Shown here one piece after another: positions 39,132-54,040 of a DNA stretch of 64,000 bases. The translations under genes were made by a program, and so were the position numbers. The notes beneath the pieces are model-generated. The model did not search any database. It saw nothing but the letters and a program-made list of their open reading frames with translations, and was not told where the DNA came from. Source of the stretch: Pomacea canaliculata (lineage: Eukaryota > Mollusca > Gastropoda > Architaenioglossa > Ampullariidae); the NCBI RefSeq assembly GCF_003073045.1, contig NC_037597.1, positions 25,062,158-25,126,157 on the forward strand. Direction: 5' to 3'. Numbering within the stretch: the first letter of the stretch is position 1; each line of letters starts with the position of its first letter.

Positions 39132-39230
39132 TTCTCGAATAATCTCGAAGGCTGCGGTCACCGTCGGACCTGCCACAGGAAGGGATATAACTCCCAAGCG
39201 CAGGCGAGAGAAGCACATGCTGGAAATTTC
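39132..39230. promoter_or_regulatory. Heat-shock-element-like dimers upstream of STIP1
   Basis: TTCTCGAA (39132-39139, with a further GAA at 39147) and GAAATTTC (39223-39230) each have two inverted nGAAn units at HSF spacing, within 110 bp of the start codon. HOP genes are heat-inducible in many eukaryotes. Three contiguous units, the usual strong element, are not present. Confidence 0.4.
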
Positions 39231-39241
39231 GGCGAGAGAAA

Positions 39242-42200
39242 ATGGCGGAAAACAACAAGAAGCTGGTAAGAGTCTTTTTATGTTATTGTTTGGTGTATGT
39301 GGAGTAACTCATAAATTTTAGTGGCAGAGAAATTTTACTTACATTCAGTAGAGACGTAATATTTTGATTATATTTGTTCATCAACGGGGATTATTTTAAA
39401 ATTATGAAGGATTGACTGCAGAAGTTAAGAAACCGAGCGGTCGAAGGAAATGAAATGTGAATGTGATCATCATTGATGAAAAATATATTGTGGAAATTGT
39501 TGAGATCTTTTTCGAGTTAAAAGACCAACTAAAGATAAGAAATTGAGGCAAGAGGATACAAATTATGATATTGTAATGTTCAAGAAAAATGAGGGGCGGG
39601 ATCAATAAACAGTATGGGTAATTAACGCAATTAACACGGTAGTACTTCATGTATTGTGACCTCCCCCCCCGCATCTCAAATCGATTAAAAAAAATTATCC
39701 TTGCCTAGCAAACCGTTGAAGAGATCGAGAACTTTCGATTTTTTTCTTGAAGGTGACGGATACCTCGGAAAGCATGCTTCCTTCGATAACTATTACAGAT
39801 TAGCTTAATCAGATAATCAGCAATCGCTCAGAGACGAAATGTATGAATTTTTTTCAAGTAAGCATTGCACGGGCAGGTAATGAAAATATGAAATATTCTA
39901 ATAGCTCAATGGGAAATACGTTTGCATTTTAACTAAATATAATGATAGTGAAAAATCCACCAGTATTTCATAACAACGTACAAATATCAAATTTCTCAAG
40001 CGAGTATGCTTTGGGGACGTAATTTTTTGTGTGCAACTAATGTTTTGAGGAAAAAAGCAATAAATATTTGCTATGTTACAGAATAATTATTAGATTATCA
40101 CATTTAAAACAAGTATTACATGCTATAGAACGATAATCATGCATTTAAAAACAATCTTTTGTTATGCTTCATAGGCTGTCATTGATAACAAATTAAAGGC
40201 GGTCCTGGGGTTACGTCAGCCCCAAGTTACAATGTTTCGTGGTTACGAAAAACCTTTCCCATTTACTGTGTAAAACCTTGTCTCGACTTAAGTGGTTTTG
40301 CATCGTAAATGTCATAACACAAACTTCGTGTCTGATGTGCACCAAACATTATTAAACGTATTTGTGATTTTTGATAATTACTGTGTGAGGATATGATAAG
40401 TACTTACAGTATGTAATTTACGTACATTATGTACATATATTCCAACTTACAGTGAAAATCGGTTTACAACACGATGTAGGAACAGAACAACGTATAAGTC
40501 GAGGACCGCCTGTAAACAGTAAATGGCAGTCCTGTCTTTCCTTAAACTTGTGAAGTACACATACAGTTTTGTGATATGTGACTTTGTTACAGAATGTGCA
40601 GCAGTACATCTAATTTAATCTTTTAGCTTTAATGAAAAAACAAGAAAGTTCATTATGAGTTGGAATAAAGTTCATTCTAGTAGATTGACACATAGTATTT
40701 TCCTGGTTGAGAAATAGTTTCTTTGCAGAAGCGATAGCCTTCCTGAACTTTGCTGTTTCTTATGTCAGGAATTCTATATGAATGGGTTCTTTTTCGGTCT
40801 GTGAGGGTCATAAAGTGGTGCCAGTGAGTGAGCAAGCATCCATATGTGCCTGCTCGCATGTGCTTTGGCATCTGTGGCAGCTCCAATGTGTGGATCCCTG
40901 TCCAGTTCGTGGGGGCAGTGTCTAGAAAGGGGGTGTGAAAGAGAGAGCATGTGAGAAAGAGTGGTAGCATGTATGTGGGGTAAATTTATGGGGGTATAAA
41001 ACTAACAGTGCAAGCAATAGTGTCTGCAGGTATGGTATTTGTCGAATTATTGGCGACCATCATCAAATGAAATTTGTCATGTTTATCACTTAGTCAATAA
41101 CTATTTTTATTCTTATTTATTTACCATCCATCATGTCAGGGAAACCACATACAGGAGGTCCTCGGATTACGTCAGCCCCGAGCTACGATGTTTCATGGTT
41201 ACAACACATCTCCCATTTGCTGTATAAAGCCTTGTTTCGACTTAAATTGTTTTGCGTTGTAAACTTTGTAATGCTAACTTTCTGTTTTATTTCATTATTA
41301 AACATATTTTTTATGTGCTTTTTGATAATTACTGTGTTAGGATAGGATAAATGCTTATGGTGTGTTATTTACATACAGTATGTACGCATGTTCTGACATA
41401 CACCGAAAATCGGTTTATGACGTGACGTAAGAATGAAACGTCGTAAGTCGAGGACCCCCTTGTATCCATTTAGAATGAATTTAGTACTATATCACTTGTA
41501 AGGCTTAGAGTATTATTACTTTTTCATAAACTATTTTCATAATAAGCATGTGTTACACATAGTACCCATCAAATAAGGCATCTAATGCTTTGTCTTGAAC
41601 ATAAAACCAAGTTAAATGTAGAAAGATTTTTGGTTAAGGGGGGTGGGGGTCAATTGAAGTTTGTAATTTTGATTGACTGATACTTCTGAGTTGGTGTAAC
41701 TTAAACTGTTGTGCTAGCATCATGGTTCTACATGCTTGTTTATAAATTTGTTATTTTATGCATGTAAAATGTGTACCCATCATACAAGTGTTTGTGTTCC
41801 ACTTTAGGCACTTGAGGCAAAAGAGAAAGGAAATGCTGCCTACAAGAAGAAGGATTTTGCTGCAGCACTTGAACATTATGAAAAAGCCACCCAGTTGGAC
41901 CCAACCAACATCACTTTCTACTCCAATCGAGCAGGTACTGCAGTTACATAGCAAATAAAAGCTGGAGATGCTTTGGGTTTTTGGAATGCTTCTGCATTGC
42001 ACATGTAATAATACTTTGTGTTAATATAGAAAAATTAATTGGAAATTTAAAGGTGATGTTGCCCTGTGAAGAAAGGTCAGTGGTGTGCATATTTTTCTTT
42101 TTTTTGTGTGTGTGGGCAGCACGGGTAACAATGCAGAATGGTGTCTCCCAAAATTAGTCTAAATATGACTCTTCTAGTTGCAAGATCTGTGCTTACAACA

Positions 42201-45200
42201 TCACTATGCATAAAAAGAGGTTTAACTTAACAGTATGTTTGTCCATGCTAAGCCTAGAAGAAGTAAGCCTATTCATAGCGCTCCTGCTGGTAGTACCCTT
42301 AAAGGCGGAACTTCTTGTGGGCATTTTTACAAATAGTTTTGCCTGTGCGAGGGAAGGTAGGAGTGCATGTGGTGCTGACTTTTACAATTGGTCAGTTTTC
42401 CCTAATCGCTACCCTGACAACAATGTGGGGTGGAGATCACACAGGTGGTGCCGACCATCTCAGCAATAAAGCGTGTTAGCTGAGATGAAATGGTTTGCAA
42501 ATGAACGTAGGGTTGGGACCAACAATTGAATTTATTCTCAAAATAGAGAGGAAAGTAAAGGAGAAAAAGATGAACAGTGGAAATGACACAAAGACAACTG
42601 AATTTTAAAACTTTATTTTTATTGGTTTTGTTTATTTTTTATATCTTTTTTTACTCATAAGGGTGACAATATTCAACATTTCCAGTTAATTCCCCTGCTG
42701 ACTGACATCTGTTTTTAGGTGCAATGTTCATACTTTTACAAATGGGCAGCAATTCACACCTGTAGCACAGTGCCCATTCACCATTTACAAAAGCAGCCTC
42801 ATGGTCCATGTTTGATGAGCATGACAAGGTGAAGGACATTGTAGATCACATTCAGCCTTGTGCACCTCTTCGCTCAAAGTGATGTCAGAAATGGATGGAC
42901 ATGTGCTAATCATCTTTGGTTGTCCTAATGGACATAATATTGTCTGTAGTCTCTGCTAGGTGACAGCTATTCTGTAATTGAAAGAATGTACGTTGCGTAC
43001 ATTACATAGGGGATTATCCCCATTCAATATAAAAAATTAACTAAGAGTTCCAGTTTGGGGGTTGTAAATGATACATTTTTTTAGGAAACAGCTGCCACAG
43101 ATCAACAGTCTTCTTAAAGTGTCAGTCTGCCACAGTTTCACTTCAAGCAGAACAGTCTGCTCTGACCGACAGGATTAAGTGTGATGACAGATACAAGGAA
43201 CGCATGTCGAAAAGATTCATATTACACGGGTGATGTTACTTTGGGAGTATCAACTCAAAAGGTTCTAAATCTTTAGCACATCACCAAAGAGGATGGCATT
43301 TGCTCCCAGCAGAATGAGGCAATGGGTGCGAGAGGATGTATGAATACCTCAGGTGTCATCATTCAAGAGCATGTTCACGACCATAATTTGGCAATTAGAA
43401 ATAAAGATGTTGGAAACGTTAACGAGGGGTGGCACATTGGTAAAAGTATAAAAGCTGGGATGAAAAAAACTGGCACGAGGTAGTAAAGTGAGGACAGAAA
43501 GATAAGAAATACAGAGAAAGAAAAAAGAAGCAATAAAAATAAAGTTTGAAAATTCAGTTGTCTTTATGTTTTATGTTCGCTGTTCATCCTTCTCTCCTTT
43601 TATGTGTATATATTCTATTTTTGTTTGTAGAGAATACATTCAGTCCTAACCATGATAGTATTCTTAGATAGAAGCCATTTTATGTCACCTCTCGGACCCC
43701 TCAGCAAGTGCTGGTCTGGTGAGAGACATTTTATTGCTAGGCTAATCGACAGTGCCTGTGATCTGTACCCTGCCTATTGTCCAGGTATTAATTGGAGATG
43801 ACTGGACACTATTAATCAGCATCACGAGTACTCCTACCTTCCCTCGCATGGGTGATACCATTTGTTTTGGTGGGCCAAAAAAAGTTCTGCCTTTAACCCC
43901 ATAAATGTATGTGTATCTTGTACCGTGCTGTATCCTTTAATTAGGAGTTGGGGAACACAACACTAGACTTCATAAATCTTTGCTGACAATGGTTCATTTA
44001 TGCATGAAAACTTGTGCTTTGAGAGATTTAGATAAGTCATGCTTTAAATTGGAAAAAAATTTCTTTTTACCCTGCAGCTGTGTACTTCGAGCAAGGAGAC
44101 TATGATAAGTGCATCTCTGAGTGTGAAAAGGCAGTGGAGATAGGTCGTGAACAAAGAGCAGATTTCACACTCATAGCAAAGTAAGTCTTTTTATATATAT
44201 ATCATATAATAAATCTCCGTAACAGATAGCTTATATTTTAACAAATATTTACATAATGAATGCATGAAGAAGAGAGTGGAAACATTCTAAATGCATGATA
44301 GGAGAAAAAAATGAATAATTTGTTAGGAGAAAAAAAAAGAATAATTTGTTACATGTTATAGCTAAAGAAGAAGAAAGAATTTTAGGGATTGCTCAATAAT
44401 TTTTTTTTTTTTTCATCAGTCAAATTCTACTGGAGAGTTATTTGTGTCTATACACTAAAGTGTCTGTGTTCATTTTCTCCATCCAGGGTGTTTGCTCGGC
44501 AAGCAAATGCATACTTAAAAATGGGGGACTATGAAAATGCATTGACGTACTTCAACAAATCTCTCTCTGAGCATCGAACTCAAGAGATAGTGAACAAGGC
44601 ACAAGAGGCAAGTGTTAGTTGTGAGTACATTTGCTAGTGACAAATGAACAGTGGCTCCTTGAATGGTGTTGTGCTCTGTTTACAGACAGCAAAAGTTTAC
44701 CACAATAAATTTCTGCAAATTTTTGAACAGGGCAATTGTAGGTTCATTATATTTTATGAAGATCCCTGCACCATATCTTTGGGTTAAATACCACTGTGGT
44801 CATTTTTCTTATGCTGTGAACTGAACATGTGGTTTACGTTCTTCTTGGCTTGATCACACAGGTTGCTGTTTTGCTAAAGGAACAACAGCGTCGGGCATAC
44901 ATTAATCCTGAGCTTTCACTGCAAGAGAAAGAAAAAGGCAACAAGTGTTTTCAGAATGGTCAGTGCTTTTTCTTTTGAGTTTACCTAATTTATTCTCAAG
45001 ACATGCATTTTAGTTTTGAAGTGCAGGACTCAAGTGCTTTCTTTGGTTGGTGATTGCAGGTGACTATCCCACAGCTATCAAGCACTACACAGAGGCAATA
45101 AAGCGCAACCCAGATGATGCGAAAATATACAGTAACAGGGCTGCCTGCTACACAAAACTTATGGAGTTCAACTTGGCACTTAAAGATAGTGAGGAGTGCA

Positions 45201-46963
45201 TCAGGCTAGACCCTAAATTTAGTAAGTGTTTTGGCAACATCTAATTATAAAGTAGATCTTTCAAAGTCAAGTCCCCAGTGGAAAGGATTAAAATCTCTCG
45301 CTTACTACCCTCCCATTTCCTCTGTTTTATTCTTTGGTAGGATGTCTTAAAACTGTTCACTGTTAATGATTTTTGCCATGCTTTTATCAACAGTTAAAGG
45401 CTACCTGAGGAAAGGTAGTTGTCTCATGGCAATGAAGGAGATGTCAAGGGCTGCAGTTGCTTATCAGAAAGCTTTGGACCTTGACCCCACTTGTCAGGTG
45501 AGCATCTTGTGTGCAGTGCTTCTCTAAATTAGAACTGATGGCAGATTTGCCTGTGCTGGAAATAATGCTTTTACAAAGATTATATCATAGTTAATATTCA
45601 GCTGTACATGCTTTTTTTAAACCCTTAGTTTATGATGGTATAGGCTGTACTTAAAGGACAAAGGTACAAATTTTTGTCTAATTATTGGGGAAATCAGAGA
45701 GTAAGATACAGTTTCCCAAAACTAGGTGAATATGTCCCATATGGTTTTGTGCACACCTACAAACATGATCCTGTACAGAAAAAAGGTCAGCTACAGATTT
45801 TCACCATATTAATCCTTTAAACAAGAAGAATAGTGGGTTGCGATTATAAGTGGTTCAGGGAATCTAACACAAATCATGGGGAATACTGAGCCTAGCCTCT
45901 CCTTTCACCATCTCCCCTTTGAATTCCCATTAGTGCGAGACAGCTCACCTCAGCAGTTCCTTAGCACGTGTCCAGTGGAGCCACTTATTTCAATTTTCTT
46001 TTAGCAGAAAAGGAAAAGGGCACAAACTTGACAGCCATCATAAATGAGCTGAAATTATGTTTTAAATATGATTGACTTCTTTGAAATCTGAAATTTGTAT
46101 CTAACATAATTCAAAATGTCAAATTATCATTTAGATCCGTCTGGACAGCTCATTTGCCTGTCACTTTAAGTAGCTTTTAGTCGTGGTTCTGATATAACAA
46201 GACTGCACTCTTTGCTAAAGTGATGTCACCTTACATCTTGATTCACCATTTTCTAGGTATCAAACCAGCAGCATCTTGGTAACGAGAAATCCTATGGTTT
46301 GCATGCTCAAATAACAATGAATTTTGCAGGAGGCACTAGATGGGTATAGGAAAGCTGTAGTAGAAGAAGGTAACAATCCTGAGGCTGTTCGGCAACGTGC
46401 TATGGCAGACCCCGAAGTTCAGTCCATTCTAGCAGACCCAGCCATGCAGATGATCTTGGAGCAAATGAGCAAGGATCCTAGGGCTGTACGAGAGTAAGTT
46501 TTGAGAAGCATTTTGAGATGTAAACGGTAGAAAGATCTATTCAGATAACTTGAGCAGGGAATGTTCACATACCTGGTTGAACCAAACATTTTGAAAACCT
46601 TCAGGTCTCAACTGAGTTTCCCATTTGTCCAGATATTTTCAGGCTAAAGTCTTTATGGAAAGGGAGTATAGTCCCACAGAAGTTTTATAGGCCTAAGGCA
46701 TATGCAGGCATGCCTGAATTCTTAACAAAAGGCTTGAACATACTATATTAGTATAAAATGAGTACATTGTTGTGGTCTTCTGGTTTGTAGTGCTGGAACA
46801 ATGTTTATTGTTTTGTAGTGTTTGCAAAAATGTGGCTGCCTTGCATTTACTAAAACTTTTGCATGTAGCTTTCTCTCTCTCTTTTAACAGGCATTTGAAG
46901 AACCCAGACATTGCAGCCAAAATCCAGAAGCTGATGGAAGTGGGAATAGTTGCATTACGCTGA
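39242..46963 (+). CDS. STIP1: Short STIP1/HOP-like co-chaperone (TPR2A-TPR2B-DP2), 9 exons
   Basis: Exons 39242-39265, 41808-41934, 44078-44180, 44487-44607, 44862-44958, 45060-45221, 45394-45497, 46330-46493 and 46891-46963 give 324 aa. All introns are GT-AG except the one after 44607, which uses a GC donor. After MAENNKKL the protein goes straight into TPR2A (about 9-125), then TPR2B (about 140-246) and the DP2 domain (about 260-324, with [20 protein letters not shown]). The carboxylate-clamp residues that bind the EEVD tails of Hsp90/Hsp70 are intact: K13, N17, N48, K85, R89 in TPR2A and K148, N152, N183, K213, R217 in TPR2B. TPR1 and DP1 of canonical HOP (about 540 aa) are absent; Caenorhabditis STI-1 has the same short layout. 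A second full-length locus elsewhere, or an alternative upstream promoter, is possible. Confidence 0.94.
40196..40512. mobile_element. MITE copy 1, Tc1/mariner-pogo type, in STIP1 intron 1
   Basis: A 317-bp element is flanked by TA on both sides, with ends AAGGCGGTCCT and AGGACCGCCTG. Inner TIR sequence (GGTTACG near the left end, CGTATAAGTCG near the right) extends the inverted repeat. It has no coding capacity and is clearly similar along its whole length to the copy at 41152-41462. Confidence 0.85.
41152..41462. mobile_element. MITE copy 2, same family and orientation
   Basis: A 311-bp element is flanked by TA, with ends CAGGAGGTCCTCGGATTACG and CGTAAGTCGAGGACCCCCTTG. The bodies of the two copies align end to end with scattered substitutions and small indels, so they are independent old insertions rather than a recent duplication. 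It lies in STIP1 intron 1. Confidence 0.87.
42303..43892. mobile_element. 1.6-kb long-TIR element with TTAA target sites, in STIP1 intron 2
   Basis: TTAA at 42299-42302 and 43893-43896 bracket ends AGGCGGAACTT and AAGTTCTGCCT. Inverted similarity continues inward for several hundred bp. GCGAGGGAAGGTAGGAGT near 42350 mirrors the 43820-43850 region. GATGAACAG...AAGACAACTGAATTTT (about 42570-42605) mirrors 43550-43590. The middle holds a 62-codon minus-strand frame (42651-42839) with several Cys that may be transposase debris. TTAA duplication points to the piggyBac or Kolobok superfamilies. Confidence 0.8.
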
Positions 46964-49136
46964 CATGCTAGTAAACATTCTTTCAAATGAAATTGTAATA
47001 AGCCTCATTTTGTAGCATTTTCAGTTTTGAAGGGGTGGGAATGGGGAAAGAGAGATAAGAAATTAGGTAAATAGGATAACTTCCAACAAATTTTTCTGTA
47101 AATTAGCTCTGTCACATTGTGATCACTAGGACTTAAACCTTGGCATCCATATATTTTTTTATGTTTTTGGTATGTGTGGTATCCTGTGGTTTTTTTTTTT
47201 TTTAAATTTTATGTCTGTGGTTTTGAAAAAGTGATTTCATGTGAACATGTGTGAATGAGGTGAGAACTAAGCATCTGAATAAGTTTGGTTATAAATACCC
47301 TACTGTATGAGCTTATTCATGCTATTAAATATGCATACTGCTCATTGGTTGTTTTTTTTGTTTCTTTTTTACCCCATGTATGAATGCAATGCGTTGGCCA
47401 GTTTTCCCATGGTTAGAAATATCTCAGAACTTAGACCTCAAGCAGATAATCTACAAGAATTGAAACAGTTATAACCAACATGTCAAAGATACCAAAGGGT
47501 GTACATTAAATTAGAGGAATAGTAAACGCAAAATAAGACTGCATAGAATCTTGTAAAGAGTAGGATCAGTTTGAATATTGTCTATTAACATGGAAAAGGT
47601 TGAGTGTTTTATAGGATGTGTTAAATAAAAGATATTACACGGGATTCTTTCTTCCCTCAATGATTTCAACTTGATCCCAGTGTAAGCTGATGTAATATGG
47701 TTGGACATTGCTTATAGCCATCTTGTTATCACTAATCCAGCCAACGATGCACCACTTGAGTTCAAATCGTAACAATGACTGACACATCCTCTCCCTCGCT
47801 GATGTCTCGCAGCATTATCACAGCCTTTATACCTTTTAAGGTGGTTTTGATACCTGCATGGCACAAGGAACCTTCCCGTTGATCCAACTGTTTAAGAAGT
47901 ATTCTGGCTCCTAGGAGGTTATGGAAGGAAGGGCAGAAACCAATGGGCCACTGTTGTGAGCATGCCCCTTCCTGCCAAGACTAGTAACTGCACTTTTTAA
48001 AATTCTGTTTCTCTAATTTAAAAGAAATATAACTTCCTTAATTTCTCTTTTACAGCACTTACACTGGTGTAAACTTTTGTTGCAAGATGTACTATGCAAA
48101 AGACCTTTTTTCTGTCTCCGACCTATTGTGAAAATAGAACAGGAATGATAAAAGTAACACAGATAATCCATGTTATCCAATTATATCTGCAGTTTTTCAA
48201 GGGCACAGAATGCATACTCTTCACTTTTCATGTTCCATGCTCACGTTTACTATTAAAACTGAGGGACCAGGAGATACCCTAGAATGAATGGTTGGTTTCT
48301 GGCCTGTTAGCCAAAATTAGTTTAATCATTAGAAGCTGAAAGGTGGTCTGCAGCTGATGACCGGAACTAAGATTTTAAATAAAACTTTTGAACAAATATT
48401 GCAGCCAAATTGGAAAGATGTTCCTTGGTTAAAACGACCTGGAGCTGCAGTCAAATCTACCAGCCCCTAACCCAAGAGCACTTCCAGAAAATTCAAGATG
48501 CTGTTTTGCTCATACAGTCCAAAATTTATCAATCTGCAAAATCAAAGCCCTTATAAGAAAAGTCTAAGCAAAATATATTTTTAAGACCATTTTGTGCCCT
48601 TTTAATAACTCCTGCACCAGTATCTCCAAATGGCAAGATGCATTGAAAACGGTCTTAACTACCAACATCAAGGGGGAAACTTGCCCATCCATATTCGCCA
48701 CAATGGTCTAAAACTAACACCCACGCATAAAGCTATTTATCAAAGCATGCATAGAGTATTTGGTGGCATTGTGGATGCAGGTTGCAGATAATAGTAAGCA
48801 TGCATGACTTTTCCTGTAATTTTGGTGAAATACAGTGGGATAAGAAAGTATGTGCTCTGTTCATATGTATATGGGAGAAAACTAATAAGCAACCTTTCAC
48901 TAAAAACTGAAAAGGCTTGTCATACAGTGAAGATTATAGGAAACACAATGTGTGCAGTGTAACTCTCCTCTCCGCCATGGCCAAAGCAACAAAATAACTC
49001 TCTAAAACAGTGTAAAGAGGGTGACAGCTTGCAATGAGCATGTTCTGAATTGTCGTCTATGGTCTCTTAGGTAATGTTTCATTGAAATGTCCATATATTT
49101 CCACACACATTAAAAACAAGCATTTTCATAAAAATG
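46964..49136. other. Convergent intergenic region, STIP1 and SLC3A2 3' ends
   Basis: AT-rich 3' UTR and spacer sequence. Candidate STIP1 poly(A) hexamers are ATTAAA at 47324-47329 and AATAAA at 47624-47629. No coding exon or known repeat was recognised. Confidence 0.5.
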
Positions 49137-49142
49137 TTTATT
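49137..49142 (-). terminator. Poly(A) signal AATAAA of SLC3A2
   Basis: The minus strand has AATAAA about 440 bp after the SLC3A2 stop codon, a plausible 3' UTR length. Confidence 0.45.
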
Positions 49143-49577
49143 TTGCATGGTCATTTATGCCAAAACAGCTGGTGACCTTAGGATATAGCACGTAAATAAT
49201 CTGATGACATGAAGGGTTGGCATAGTATATGTCTGTTTAAAAACACTCCTTTTTTTCATGTTTATCATACAAACGGCTGTTATTTGCAAATACAGGGGCT
49301 AACAGGCAACACTAGTTTTCCTAAGCAAAGGCTCTTCAAGACTAAAATTCCATGAACCTTTAGCATTCAGCATGCACAAATGTGACCATCAGTATCAGCT
49401 ATCTCCAACCCATTTTTAAATCTTAATTTTGCTCAAAACATATATCCTTGTCCTTTAGACACTTTTGAAAAATTGTTCAAATACATACCAGCAAAAAGAT
49501 ACAGCAGCTTTCAAAAAGGTTTCAGAGAAAATTAAGTTTAAATCATTTTAATGTGCCTACAAGACCCTGCTCTTGGA

Positions 49578-54040
<4,463 letters not shown>

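Noticed and set aside
44389-44637. 82-codon frame extending STIP1 exon 4 in both directions
   Set aside because: The upstream part is intron read-through before a clear CCATCCAG acceptor, and the downstream part runs past the GC donor. Only 44487-44607 fits the family alignment.
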